64,000 bases of DNA, from NCBI GenBank assembly GCA_910574995.1, contig CAJTCS010000003.1:1-64000 (forward strand). The letters run 5' to 3'. A program made the translations under genes and the position numbers. Shown one piece after another: positions 8,291 through 17,299 of the stretch (position 1 is its first letter; each line of letters begins with the position of its first letter). The notes beneath the pieces are model-generated. The model searched no databases and was not told the DNA's origin. It saw nothing but the letters and a program-made list of their open reading frames with translations. The DNA comes from Oscillospiraceae bacterium. GTDB taxonomy: Bacteria; Bacillota; Clostridia; Oscillospirales; Acutalibacteraceae.

Positions 8291-9790
8291 TTATGCCTGG
8301 ATCTCTTCATTCCCGTTCAGATCCGGCAGAAGGGCCAGCAGCCTGTTTACATCCGCCCCCCGTACCAGGCCATTGAATTGCCCGTTTAATACAGCCGCGT
8401 AGCGGTCCTGCCCGTCTACCGGGTAAAATTCTACCGCGTCCGCGCCCTTCCCTTCTTCATAGGCATACTCCACGCGCAGGGTGGGGACGCCTCCATATGC
8501 GGGCTTGTCCATGGAAAATACGGACAGGCCGATCAGCTGTTTGTAGAAGGCCTGGTAATTTTCATAATCGATCTCCTCGCCCTGGCCGTTGGTAACCGTG
8601 CTGTCCGCCAGGTTTGTGGTTTCGGAAGGGGTGACAGTAAAAGCATACGCCATATCCCCCTCTTGTGTCAAGGAAAGTTTGCGAACATCCGCAATATTTG
8701 CCAGGCACACGGTGCCCATACGCAGGTCCATCAGGCTTGCCTCCGCCCAGGCGCTTATTTGGGCGTTGGTCACCCGGTATACCACGTCCTTGCCGTCCAT
8801 GGTAAGGTACCGGTACCCCTCGCTATCCTTGGCGCTGGCCCGCAAAGCCGCCTGCCCGCCGTTGAGATGGAATTCCACGCGCGCGTCCGGCTCTGCCAGG
8901 CCATATTCTGCCAGCATCTGTTCCGTCACCCCTACGGCCTCTACCTTGTTGGCAGTCAGGCTTTTCAAGGAGGCCACCAGGGCGTCGAAAGCATTGGTGC
9001 CAGACTCTGCCAAAACCGGGGCCGTAACCATGTGGCCGTTTAGGCGTTGGGTCTCCACATACTCCAGCTGGATGGGCTCTGGGAATGCTTTCCCGCTAAG
9101 CTTTGCGTCATATAGGGTATCGGGCAGGGCCGTTTGGGTATCGTTGCCCTCGCCGTCCGTGCCCTGGGCAAACTCGCTGTCAATGGCGTATACCTCCCGG
9201 CTGACCAGGTCCAGGGCCGGGCCCTTGAACTTTTCAGACAAGGGCCTTACGATGCAGACAGACCCGTTTTGCAGGATATATTGCCCGGCCGTACCGCCGC
9301 TGCTGGAGGCGTCCCCCACCAGGAACCGCGTCTCCCCGCCGCTTTTGTGTTTTACAGTGACAGCCACGGCTTGGCCCTCCGCCAGGCCGTATTTCTCCAG
9401 GTCTTCCTGTGCGCCTAGGTCCCGGTATACCGTCATATTGGCAAGGGAATCTACGGCAGAGGCAATGGAAGAGGTATCCAGGTCATAGCTTTCCAGCCCT
9501 TCCACGGTAAACGCCGGCTCTGGCTCTTCCGCCTGGGAAGAACTTCCCGTCTGGGCGGCGCTTGGGTCGGGCAAAAGGGTAAAGCCGCCCTCTTTATTCT
9601 CTACCATAATGGCGGAAATATTGTCCATATCCAGCTCTACCGTCTTTTTTTCTTCCTGGGATACGGCGGAAGAAACGCCGCTGTCCTCTCCGCCCCCACT
9701 GGGGCCGCTGTATACCAGCAAGGCGGCCGCGCCGCCTACCACCGCCAGCACCACCAGCATGATCAAAAGGTTCCGTACCGTTTTCTTCAT
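8291..9790 (-). CDS. DUF4340 membrane-anchored protein
   Basis: A 499-residue protein with one N-terminal membrane segment (LLIMLVVLAVVGGAAALLVY) and a large extracytoplasmic region containing repeated DUF4340-like beta modules (VDSLANMTVYRDLGAQEDLEKYGL, TRFLVGDASSSGGTAGQYIL). This family regularly accompanies GldG-type ABC auxiliary proteins, and here it starts 4 nt after that gene. A role in assembling or gating the exporter is inferred only. Acid-rich, no catalytic motif seen. ATG preceded by AGGAGG about 12 nt away. Confidence 0.85.
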   Translation of the reverse strand: MKKTVRNLLIMLVVLAVVGGAAALLVYSGPSGGGEDSGVSSAVSQEEKKTVELDMDNISAIMVENKEGGFTLLPDPSAAQTGSSSQAEEPEPAFTVEGLESYDLDTSSIASAVDSLANMTVYRDLGAQEDLEKYGLAEGQAVAVTVKHKSGGETRFLVGDASSSGGTAGQYILQNGSVCIVRPLSEKFKGPALDLVSREVYAIDSEFAQGTDGEGNDTQTALPDTLYDAKLSGKAFPEPIQLEYVETQRLNGHMVTAPVLAESGTNAFDALVASLKSLTANKVEAVGVTEQMLAEYGLAEPDARVEFHLNGGQAALRASAKDSEGYRYLTMDGKDVVYRVTNAQISAWAEASLMDLRMGTVCLANIADVRKLSLTQEGDMAYAFTVTPSETTNLADSTVTNGQGEEIDYENYQAFYKQLIGLSVFSMDKPAYGGVPTLRVEYAYEEGKGADAVEFYPVDGQDRYAAVLNGQFNGLVRGADVNRLLALLPDLNGNEEIQA

Positions 9791-9794
9791 GGGC

Positions 9795-11534
9795 TTATAG
9801 GCTCCTCCTCTTCAAGAAGATTACAAGCCCGGCCGCCAGGATCAGCAAGGGCAGGCCTATGGTGAACACACCCAGGCCCAAAATGAGGATTGTGCTGCGG
9901 GAAGCAGCCACATCCAGCACGTTGGTCTGTACAGACTGTGTGGCCACCGTAACGGCGCTGCTATCTGTACCGGTGGTCAGCTGCAGCAGGTCGGCGATAT
10001 AGTCCCGGTTGCCAAAGGCCGTGGTCTCTAAAAAGCTGTCTGTGAACACGAAGGAGGAACCGAAGACCACCACATGGCGCTGGATGCTTTTGCCATCCGC
10101 CTCCAAAGCCTTCGTGGCCATGGCCGCTACAACCTGCTGGGCGGTCTCAGGGTTTTCCGCCTCCTCCTGGGTGGCGTCCTCGGTAAGGACATAAGCGCCG
10201 CTGCCAGTAGCCCACAGGCTGCTGGTGGTGATACCGCCGTTGGATTCAAACAGCAGGGAAAGGGGGGAACTGCTGGGGGCCAGCAGGCGGTTATAGCTGT
10301 TTTCAGACAGGGTGCTCCCAGCCGGGTCTACCAGGATATAACTGGCGTTGGCAGCCGCCATGCGGGAGGTATCCGTCTCGGCCACAACACCCGGCAGCAC
10401 GCCGATGCCCCACTCCTCCAAAAAGCCGGTAAGCTTAGGAAGCTGCCCCTGGGAGGGGTAAAAGGTGGCCAGCAATGTCACCGGCTCTTCCCGGCTGGTA
10501 TCGTCCAGGAAAGCCCGCAGCTTTTGGATCTCTTCGTCGGTGTAATCGGTGGTAGGCGTGGGCAGCATCAGCACCTGCGTGTCGGCGGGGACATCCTCGG
10601 TAAGGATGTCCACCTGTTGGATGGAAAAGTTCTGCCCTTCCATCAGGGCGGTGAACTGCCCCATATTCTGGCTGGAAAGCAATTCGCTATGCCCGGTGCA
10701 GATGGTAAGCACCGGCACCTTATCCAAATTTACCGTCTCTAAAGCGCCTGCCAAGGCGCTGTCTACCTTAGTATAGGTCTCCGTGGCGCCGGTCATCTGG
10801 CTTTGCTGCAGGTCGAACATATCGGAGGCGGACAGGATCTTATACCGTTTATCCGTGCGCACCAATACCATGCCGTTTGCCAGGCTGTCGCCCGCATACT
10901 GGGACATGAACTCTGGGTTGGTGTCCGGGTCTAAAAACTGCACCTGTATTTTAGGGTTGGCCTCTTGCAGGCGGTCGGCCAGGTTGGCCACCTGGCTGTA
11001 CTGTATGCCATAATTCGCATACAAAAGGTTTTTACGGTACCCTTCCTCTGTGCCCACCAGGAAGACCTCTGTGTCCTCTTCCACACCTTTGGCGATTTCC
11101 AGGGCCTGGTCGGAGAGGGAATTCAGCTTCTGGGCGGTCAGGTCAATGTCCATGGAAGGGAACCGCTCTGACAAGGCGGATACCACAATATTCAGCGCCA
11201 CCACAATGCCGATGAATACCACGCTCATTAAAGTGGCAAGGCCCTGGCGCTTCCACTTATTCCCCCGGGGCGTCTTGGGCCCGGCCCCCGCCGGCTGCTG
11301 GGTATCCGCCGCTTTCTCCTCTGCATGGGTTCCCGCCAGCTCTTTGCCCGCCGCTTTTGCTTGGTGGGCGTCCTCCGTTTGGGCAGCCCTTTCCATGCCT
11401 GGGGCTTCTGGCCCGCCTGGCATGCTGTTTTTTTCCTCTATCTGCACGATGCTCCCATCTGCCTTTCTGTAAGAAATTTTTGGGCTTCTTGTGGGCCGGG
11501 GCTCCGCCCCAAACCCTGCGGGGCCCTGCCCCAT
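9795..11534 (-). CDS. GldG-family ABC transporter auxiliary protein
   Basis: Matches the Gldg/ABC_transp_aux pattern: a cytoplasmic charged N-terminus, a membrane segment (LATLMSVVFIGIVVALNIVV), a large extracytoplasmic domain (LNSLSDQALEIAKGVEEDTE, VPVLTICTGHSELLSSQNMG) and a C-terminal membrane anchor (STILILGLGVFTIGLPLLIL). I choose the ATG at 11534, 37 nt after the permease stop; the longer frame begins with TTG at 11618 inside the permease gene and lacks a good ribosome site. An ATG at 11423 is another possibility, since the first ~65 residues look weakly conserved. In flavobacteria this family serves gliding, but in Clostridia it is part of an ABC-2 exporter of unknown cargo. Confidence 0.8.
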   Translation of the reverse strand: MGQGPAGFGAEPRPTRSPKISYRKADGSIVQIEEKNSMPGGPEAPGMERAAQTEDAHQAKAAGKELAGTHAEEKAADTQQPAGAGPKTPRGNKWKRQGLATLMSVVFIGIVVALNIVVSALSERFPSMDIDLTAQKLNSLSDQALEIAKGVEEDTEVFLVGTEEGYRKNLLYANYGIQYSQVANLADRLQEANPKIQVQFLDPDTNPEFMSQYAGDSLANGMVLVRTDKRYKILSASDMFDLQQSQMTGATETYTKVDSALAGALETVNLDKVPVLTICTGHSELLSSQNMGQFTALMEGQNFSIQQVDILTEDVPADTQVLMLPTPTTDYTDEEIQKLRAFLDDTSREEPVTLLATFYPSQGQLPKLTGFLEEWGIGVLPGVVAETDTSRMAAANASYILVDPAGSTLSENSYNRLLAPSSSPLSLLFESNGGITTSSLWATGSGAYVLTEDATQEEAENPETAQQVVAAMATKALEADGKSIQRHVVVFGSSFVFTDSFLETTAFGNRDYIADLLQLTTGTDSSAVTVATQSVQTNVLDVAASRSTILILGLGVFTIGLPLLILAAGLVIFLKRRSL

Positions 11535-11571
11535 AAAGCGTTCCCGCGTCTTGGGTCCAGCGTCACACGGG

Positions 11572-12276
11572 TCAGCTCCAGCGGCGGCTTTCAATGCGCC
11601 TGGCTGTGAGGAATACAAACACCGCCACCACGCTTAGGAAAAACACGGCGCTGGACACGCTGAACATCCCCTGGGTAAAGGTAGTGTACCGGGTGTTGAA
11701 AGAAATCCATTCTACCAAAGTACTGAGCACCGGGTTGGACATAGAAGAAGCCAGCATGTCGATATACATCAGGAAAACGGACATGGCAAAGGTGCCGATG
11801 GCCGCGATGATCTGGCTGACCGTCAGGCTGGAGACAAACACCCCAATGGATATCATGGCCCCGCCATACAGCAAAGTACCCAGGTAGTTGCCAATAATCT
11901 CCCCCCAGGCCGGGCTTGCGAAAAAGTTCATGGCCGCGGCGGGCAGCAGCCCCAAGGTAGAGGCCACAAAATAGACGAAAAAGCAGGCCAGGAATTTCCC
12001 CAGCACAATGGCTGTCACCCCCACGGGGGCTGTGAGCAGGGCCTGGTCGGTCTTGTTTTTCTGGTCGTCTGCCATGCTGCGCATGGTGATGATGGGGATG
12101 ACCATCATGCAGAAGGTAAACATGGTGCTGTACACAGCGGAGATATAGCTGGTGGAGCCCAGCGCCATCACCTGGAAATAATAGAATCCATACAACGCCA
12201 GCAGGGCGGCTACGCACACATAGCCGATGGGCGAATTGAAATACGCGCGGATCTCCCGCTTGAATATGGCTTTCAT
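11572..12276 (-). CDS. ABC-2 type permease (GldF-like)
   Basis: A 234-residue integral membrane protein with six predicted membrane segments (e.g. IGYVCVAALLALYGFYYFQV, IIAAIGTFAMSVFLMYIDML). The start MKAIFKREIRAYFNSPIGY is the hallmark of GldF-like permeases. Its ATG overlaps the ATPase stop codon (ATGA), implying translational coupling. It forms the channel for the adjacent ATPase and the GldG/DUF4340 proteins. Substrate unknown. Confidence 0.9.
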   Translation of the reverse strand: MKAIFKREIRAYFNSPIGYVCVAALLALYGFYYFQVMALGSTSYISAVYSTMFTFCMMVIPIITMRSMADDQKNKTDQALLTAPVGVTAIVLGKFLACFFVYFVASTLGLLPAAAMNFFASPAWGEIIGNYLGTLLYGGAMISIGVFVSSLTVSQIIAAIGTFAMSVFLMYIDMLASSMSNPVLSTLVEWISFNTRYTTFTQGMFSVSSAVFFLSVVAVFVFLTARRIESRRWS

Positions 12277-13292
12277 TCGTCTTCTTCCTTTCTTTGCGGG
12301 GCCTGTTCTTCTGTATTGTCCAGGGCTTCCTCTGGCCCTTCCTGCGCCGCGTAGTCCTGGGCGGCCCCGCTGGTCAGCCGCAGGAACAGGTCCTCTAGGG
12401 TAAGGTCTGTGTTTTTCAGGGCCAGCATAGGCCAGCCTTTCTCTGCCAACAGCCTGAAAAGGGGCCGGCGTACGTCCGCATCCGGCTCTGCTTCTATGCT
12501 TATCTCGAACGCGCCGGGCTCTTTTTCACCCGTGGAATAGGCGTCTACCACATGCTCCAGGGATTGGATGGCCGCCACCAGTTCCTGTTCTGGCCCTTCG
12601 GCCCGCAGCAGCATCCGGTGCTCCGGGGAGAAATCGTGGGCCAAGGTGTCCGTGGCGCCGTCGGCTACCAGGCGGCCGTTGTTGACCACGATCACACGGT
12701 GGCAGACGGCCTGTATCTCCGACAAGATGTGGGAGCTGAGTATAACTGTATGGTTTTGCCCCAGGTTTTTAATAAGCGTGCGGATTTCAATGATCTGTTT
12801 GGGGTCCAGGCCCACAGTGGGCTCGTCTAGAATCAATACGGGCGGGTTGCCTATCAGCGCCTGGGCAATGCCCACCCGCTGCTTATATCCCTTGGAAAGG
12901 TTCCCTATCAGCCTTCCATACACGTCTTCAATACGCACTAGCTGGCAGATCTCCTGTATGTGCTTTTCCCGGGGCAGCCTGGTTTTCTTCAGTTCGTACA
13001 TGAAGTTAAGGTATTCCTTTACCGTCATGTCCTGGTACAGGGGCGGCTGCTCGGGCAAATAGCCGATCAGCTTCTTAACCTCCCCCGGCTCGTCCAGGAT
13101 ACTTTTCCCCGAAACCGTCACCTGCCCCGCGGTAGCGGAGAGATATCCGGTAATAATATTCATGGTGGTGGACTTCCCCGCGCCGTTTGGCCCCAGAAAA
13201 CCCACGACAGCGCCTTCTTCAATGGTAAAGCTTACATTGTCCAAGGCCAGGTTCTGCCCATACCGCTTGGTAAGCCCTTTTACCTCTACCAT
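12273..13292 (-). CDS. ABC transporter ATPase (GldA-like)
   Basis: A 339-residue nucleotide-binding subunit. Walker A GPNGAGKST (about 34-42), Q-loop region YLPEQPPLYQDM, signature LSKGYKQR, Walker B VLILDEP and the switch His in ILSSHIL are all present. The C-terminal ~110 residues are a DUF4162-like extension with an acidic tail. First gene of the five-gene exporter operon, with AGGAGG before ATG. Energises the ABC-2 permease encoded directly downstream. Confidence 0.95.
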   Translation of the reverse strand: MVEVKGLTKRYGQNLALDNVSFTIEEGAVVGFLGPNGAGKSTTMNIITGYLSATAGQVTVSGKSILDEPGEVKKLIGYLPEQPPLYQDMTVKEYLNFMYELKKTRLPREKHIQEICQLVRIEDVYGRLIGNLSKGYKQRVGIAQALIGNPPVLILDEPTVGLDPKQIIEIRTLIKNLGQNHTVILSSHILSEIQAVCHRVIVVNNGRLVADGATDTLAHDFSPEHRMLLRAEGPEQELVAAIQSLEHVVDAYSTGEKEPGAFEISIEAEPDADVRRPLFRLLAEKGWPMLALKNTDLTLEDLFLRLTSGAAQDYAAQEGPEEALDNTEEQAPQRKEEDE

Positions 13293-13332
13293 ATACTGTT
13301 ATTCCTCCTGTCTCTCTAAACTGCTGCCCTTT

Positions 13333-13361
13333 ATCCTATCGCAAAAACACCTGTTTTGCAA
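13333..13361 (-). promoter_or_regulatory. Promoter of the Gld-type ABC operon
   Basis: On the minus strand, TTGCAA (13361-13356) and TAGGAT (13338-13333) are separated by 17 bp, about 40 bp before the ATPase ATG. The element fits sigma-70 reasonably. Confidence 0.6.
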
Positions 13362-13467
13362 GCGCCGGGCCCACATTGGTTTTCCATTTTACCCCTTCAT
13401 TGTGAATTTTGCGTGAACGCCCGCTGATTCTTTTGCGCCCCCACGGCGGAAGCCGCGCTTCTTTCTC

Positions 13468-13496
13468 TTGACGGGAGCGCCCCCAACGCTTACAAT
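13468..13496 (+). promoter_or_regulatory. Promoter of the DUF1015-Nudix operon
   Basis: TTGACG and TACAAT with a 17-bp spacer, 50 bp before the DUF1015 ATG. Divergent from the ABC operon promoter. Confidence 0.8.
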
Positions 13497-13545
13497 ATAC
13501 CTGTAAGAAATTCGGCAGGCCAAATTATGAAAAGGGGGAATACCC

Positions 13546-14835
13546 ATGGCAGACATCCGGCCCTGGAGGGCTTTACGGTACGACCTGGAAAAGGCGGGGC
13601 AGATTGAAGAGCTTACCTGCCCGCCCTACGATATTATCAGCGAGGAGCAGCGCCAGGCATTCTTACGGCGCAACCCCTATAATGTGATACGCCTGGAGCT
13701 GCCTAAAAGCGGGGGGGAAGGGGACCCTTATGCCAGCGCCGGGCAGCTGGTGCGGGATTGGTGCACTTCCGGTATTTTGCGGCAGGACATGGACGAAGGC
13801 TTTTATATCTATGAAGAGGAATTCCTGTCCCAGGTAGACAAGGGGGAGAGGAAGGCGCTGCGTGGGCTTATCTGCCTGGTGCGGCTGGAGGAATTCTCCG
13901 CCGGGGTGGTGCTGCCCCATGAAGAGACCTTAAGCAAGGCCAAGGAGGACCGTTTCCGGCTGATGCAGGCCACCGGCTGCAACTTCAGCCAGATCTATTC
14001 CCTGTACCAGGACGAGAAGCATATAACCCGCCAGCGGCTGGATAACCTGGCGGCCTCATGCGCGCCCCGGTACAGCTTTTCAGACGGGCTGGTTACCCAC
14101 AGGCTGTGGGTAGTCAACGACCCGGTGGCCATTGCCGCCATACAGGAGGATTTTGCCGGGCGGAAGCTATACATTGCCGACGGGCACCACCGGTATGAAA
14201 CGGCGTTGAATTACCGCCGCTGGTGTAAAGAGGAAGGGAAGTATTGCCCCGGCTCGGAATTTGTCATGATGATGCTGGCAGATATGGCCGACCCCGGCCT
14301 GGTGGTGTTCCCCACCCACAGGCTGGTACGGGGATTGGACAGCTTCAACGGGCATGGGCTGCTGGCTTCCTGTGAAGACTATTTCTCCATTTCCCCCCAG
14401 GCCAGCCAGGCGGATACCCAGGCCGCGTTGGACCAGGCTTACGCAGAAGGGCGGCACGCCTTTGGCTTTTATGACGGCGTGAAATGGCACGCCCTTACCC
14501 TGCGGGATGAAGCCGCGCTGGATTCCCTGCTGCCTGGTATAAGCCTTGCCTCACGCCGGCTGGACGTGACCATCCTCCATTCCCTGGTGCTAGAGCGTGT
14601 GCTGGGCATCGACAAGGAAAACATGGCAAACCAAGTAAACTTAACCTATACCCGCTCTGTCCAAGAGGCCGTGTCCTCTGTAGACAGCGGGGCCAGCAAC
14701 GGCTGCTTCCTGCTGAATCCCACCCGGGTGGAAGAGATTGGCCAGGTAGCGGCAAACGGTGAAAAAATGCCCCAAAAATCTACGTATTTTTATCCCAAGC
14801 TGATTACGGGGCTTGTGATGAACAAGTTTGCTTAA
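13546..14835 (+). CDS. DUF1015 family protein
   Basis: A 429-residue cytoplasmic protein that is full length for DUF1015. Family landmarks are near the start (MADIRPWRALRYD, LTCPPYDIISEEQR), a DGHHRYETALNY motif around residue 207, and HSLVLERVLGI near the C-terminus. The biochemical function is not established; homologues often sit near serine biosynthesis genes, but none is present here. ATG preceded by AAGGGGG. First gene of an operon with a Nudix hydrolase 12 nt downstream. Confidence 0.93.
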   Translation: MADIRPWRALRYDLEKAGQIEELTCPPYDIISEEQRQAFLRRNPYNVIRLELPKSGGEGDPYASAGQLVRDWCTSGILRQDMDEGFYIYEEEFLSQVDKGERKALRGLICLVRLEEFSAGVVLPHEETLSKAKEDRFRLMQATGCNFSQIYSLYQDEKHITRQRLDNLAASCAPRYSFSDGLVTHRLWVVNDPVAIAAIQEDFAGRKLYIADGHHRYETALNYRRWCKEEGKYCPGSEFVMMMLADMADPGLVVFPTHRLVRGLDSFNGHGLLASCEDYFSISPQASQADTQAALDQAYAEGRHAFGFYDGVKWHALTLRDEAALDSLLPGISLASRRLDVTILHSLVLERVLGIDKENMANQVNLTYTRSVQEAVSSVDSGASNGCFLLNPTRVEEIGQVAANGEKMPQKSTYFYPKLITGLVMNKFA

Positions 14836-14847
14836 AAAGGAGCGCAT

Positions 14848-15396
14848 ATGGAATTTTTTGAAAAAACACTGCAGGAAAGGGTGCTTTATGATGGGAAGAT
14901 CATCCGGGTGCATGTGGACGACGTAGAGCTTGAAAACGGCAAGCCGGCCCTGCGGGAAGTGGTGGACCACCCTGGCGGCGTAAGCGTAGCCATCCTGACG
15001 GAAAATGAGGAATTGATTTTTGTGCGGCAATTCCGCTATCCTTATAAGCAAGTATTGTTAGAGCTACCCGCCGGGAAACTGGAACCAGGGGAAGATCCCT
15101 TTGAAGCCATGAAGCGGGAACAACGGGAAGAGACCGGCACCTTCAGCAGTCGGTATGTACCCCTGGGGGAAGTGTACCCTACCCCCGGATATTGCGGGGA
15201 GATTATCCGCATGTGGGCCTGTAGGGCGGAAGGGGAGGCGGTAGAGCTTTCCCTAGATGAGGACGAGCTTCTGTGCCCAGTGCGCATCCCCCTGCAAAAG
15301 GCCGTAGAAATGGTTTTGAACAACGAGATACACGACGCCAAAAGCCAAATAGGCGTTATGAAGGCTTCCCTCCTGGTAAAACAGGGCTTGCTGTAA
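14848..15396 (+). CDS. Nudix hydrolase, ADP-ribose pyrophosphatase type
   Basis: A 182-residue enzyme expected to split ADP-ribose or related nucleoside diphosphate sugars into AMP and a sugar phosphate. The Nudix box GX5EX7REX2EEXG is visible at about residues 76-98 (GKLEPGEDPFEAMKREQREE then TG). The usual hydrophobic residue after RE is replaced by Gln, a small departure. The preceding FVRQFRYPYKQVLLELPAG is typical of the ADP-ribose pyrophosphatase branch. ATG with AAAGGAG. Lies 12 nt after DUF1015 and 14 nt before a lipoprotein gene, so co-transcribed. Confidence 0.92.
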   Translation: MEFFEKTLQERVLYDGKIIRVHVDDVELENGKPALREVVDHPGGVSVAILTENEELIFVRQFRYPYKQVLLELPAGKLEPGEDPFEAMKREQREETGTFSSRYVPLGEVYPTPGYCGEIIRMWACRAEGEAVELSLDEDELLCPVRIPLQKAVEMVLNNEIHDAKSQIGVMKASLLVKQGLL

Positions 15397-15410
15397 AGAA
15401 AGGAGACGCC

Positions 15411-16058
15411 ATGAGAAAAAAAGCTTTTTTTGCTTTCCTTTCGGCCGGTATGCTGTGTGTATCCCTGGCAGCCTGCACAGGCCGTGTGGAGCCTGCCCCC
15501 AGCGCGGTACCAACCCCCACAGGCGCCGCTACGGCCGCCCCTACCAAGACCCCGGCCCCCACTGCTATGCCTACGCCCAGCCCTACCGCCGCGCCTACGG
15601 CTTCCCCCACGCCCGCGGGGGGATTTGACGAGGCATTCGAAACGGGGAATCCCATTAAAGGGCAGCTACAGGATGACCTTGACATGGCGGCTTCCACTTC
15701 CGCTATTGTCCGGGCCTACACGGACGCTACCCACCACTGGCAAAGTATGATAGGCATAGCCTATTACGAGGCCCTATCCGCGCTTTCCGGAGAAGAGGCG
15801 GCTTTCCTGGAGGCCAAGCAAACCCAATGGGAAGAGGAAATACAGGGGAGGATAGAGGCCATTAACGCCCAGGCAGCGGAGGATTATCCAGATGACGGGA
15901 CGGGCTCTATCACCGGGGAAGGACAGATTTGGGCTGCTTCCCAGATATGCGCCCTATATGAGGAACGCGCCCGGGTTCTATGCTGGGAAAAATTTGCGGC
16001 AGACGGCGTGATGCCCGATTTCTCAGAAGCTATGCCCAATACGGAAGCTATGGGCTGA
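15411..16058 (+). CDS. Lipoprotein with Pro/Thr/Ala-rich linker
   Basis: A 215-residue secreted lipoprotein. Signal peptide ends in lipobox LAAC (Cys ~21); residues ~28-65 are a low-complexity TPTGAATAAPTKTPAPTAMP-type linker; the rest is a helical domain with YYEALSALSGEEAAFLEAKQ and GEGQIWAASQICALYEERAR, faintly like DUF1311/LprI proteins. I do not recognise a function. The ATG at 15411 has AAAGGAG 6 nt upstream; a longer in-frame start at 15273 would lie inside the Nudix gene and is rejected. Confidence 0.8.
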   Translation: MRKKAFFAFLSAGMLCVSLAACTGRVEPAPSAVPTPTGAATAAPTKTPAPTAMPTPSPTAAPTASPTPAGGFDEAFETGNPIKGQLQDDLDMAASTSAIVRAYTDATHHWQSMIGIAYYEALSALSGEEAAFLEAKQTQWEEEIQGRIEAINAQAAEDYPDDGTGSITGEGQIWAASQICALYEERARVLCWEKFAADGVMPDFSEAMPNTEAMG

Positions 16059-16079
16059 CGGCCCAACCGCGGCCAAAAC

Positions 16080-16126
16080 AGGAAAACGCCCCAGGCGCCT
16101 ATTTTTGCGTCCTGGGGCGTTTTCCT
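16080..16126. terminator. Bidirectional terminator
   Basis: A 16-bp perfect stem (16080-16095 with 16111-16126) with a 15-nt loop between convergent genes. The stop codon of the methyltransferase gene (16127-16125) overlaps the outer end of the stem. Confidence 0.85.
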
Positions 16127-16946
16127 ATTTATTGCAGGGCTTGTGCGCCACGGCCAAGAAATGGGGGCTTAAACCCAGCAAGGAAGGCTCCTGCTCTGTC
16201 ATGCGCACCAGCTTTAACAGGCGTTCCTGGCAGGCTGGCTCTTCCCACTTTTCTTCCAGGGCCGGGGCCAGCCAAACGCAGCCTTCTACAGCATAGAGGG
16301 AATCCACCTGGAAGCCAGCCTCCACTATTTCCTCCCGGAAGCCTTCTGGCGTATGGAAAAAGGCGTCGCAAAGGCAATTGTACGTATCCGGTTTATTGTG
16401 TATGCCGGTATGTAACTCTTCCCAAAGCATCCCCATATAAACAGGGTCGTCGATATAATCGTTTTTCAGGCCGTATACAGATAGCGCCCAGGTGGCGGAA
16501 CTGAATTTTGATATACCTGCCGCAAAAAGCAGCCCGTCCGGGCGCAATATCCGGGCTGCCTCCGCCAAGGCCCGCATCCGTCCTTCCTTTTCTTGCAGGT
16601 GGTACAAGGGGCCCATCAAGAGTACCGCGTCCGCAACTAAGCTTTGTAAAGGAAGATGGCGGGCGTCGCCCGCCAAGGCCGTATACGGCGCGGACTGGTG
16701 AGCAGAAGCATAGGCCACCGCTTTGGCAGACAACTCTATCATGGTGACAGGATGCCCCAGGGAAGCCAGCCAATCCGCATAATACCCACAACCCCCGCCT
16801 ATATCGCATATGGCCATCCCCGGCTGCAAAAAGCGCAGCAGCAGCTCCTTTGTCCGGTAAGCCTCCACTTTCCCAAGGCCCCGCTCTAAACGGCCTACCT
16901 CGCCCCCATCTTCATAAAAAGCCCGTACCTTCCCTATGTCGTCCAT
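16125..16946 (-). CDS. Class I SAM-dependent methyltransferase
   Basis: A ~273-residue enzyme of the Methyltransf_11 type. SAM motif I is AICDIGGGCGYYADWLASLG (near residue 48), motif II region PVTMIELSAKAV, then DAVLLMGPLYHLQEK. Substrate unknown; the C-terminal half (IHNKPDTYNCLCDAFFHTPE) resembles small-molecule methyltransferases. Two adjacent ATGs exist; the second (16946) has the better distance to AGAGGGG. It is the last gene of a minus-strand unit with the NimA-like protein and a broken small gene. Confidence 0.88.
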   Translation of the reverse strand: MDDIGKVRAFYEDGGEVGRLERGLGKVEAYRTKELLLRFLQPGMAICDIGGGCGYYADWLASLGHPVTMIELSAKAVAYASAHQSAPYTALAGDARHLPLQSLVADAVLLMGPLYHLQEKEGRMRALAEAARILRPDGLLFAAGISKFSSATWALSVYGLKNDYIDDPVYMGMLWEELHTGIHNKPDTYNCLCDAFFHTPEGFREEIVEAGFQVDSLYAVEGCVWLAPALEEKWEEPACQERLLKLVRMTEQEPSLLGLSPHFLAVAHKPCNK

Positions 16947-16958
16947 CATATTCCCCTC

Positions 16959-17260
16959 TTAGGGTATGCTGATCCGATACCCCTCGGCAAATTGGTGGTT
17001 TATGTCGTCATATGTAAACAAAACTCCTCTTCAGAAAGCCACTCTACACCAAAATGCGCTGTCTCCATAAAGCCGCTGTCCGTATACTCAAAAACCTTCC
17101 CCTTCCACAGCAAGCACTTTTTATAGACAGTGGGACGGCATACATGGTCACAAGACATAACTATGGTATTGGGGCCCCGCAGGGAGCCGTACCCTATCTC
17201 TTCCGCCGTCAATACTCCATGGCAAAAACGGGAGAGGAAAAAGAACAAGCCTGCCAGCAA
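16959..17260 (-). pseudogene. Small membrane-anchored protein, frameshifted
   Basis: The frame from 17260 reads LAGLFFFLSRF (membrane anchor) then GYGSLRGPNTIVMSCDHVCR and ETAHFGVEWLSEEEF, and stops at 17000. In the next frame, starting about 17015, the sequence continues plausibly as TYDDINHQFAEGYRISIP and stops at 16959, just before the methyltransferase ribosome site. A single-base indel near 17010-17025 would join the two. There is no ATG; the frame is open back to the TGA of the upstream gene and only TTG codons are available. It looks like a decayed gene or a sequencing error. Family not recognised. Confidence 0.5.
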
Positions 17261-17299
17261 AAGAAGAAAAGCGCCTTTATGGGTATATTTTTTGCTGGA

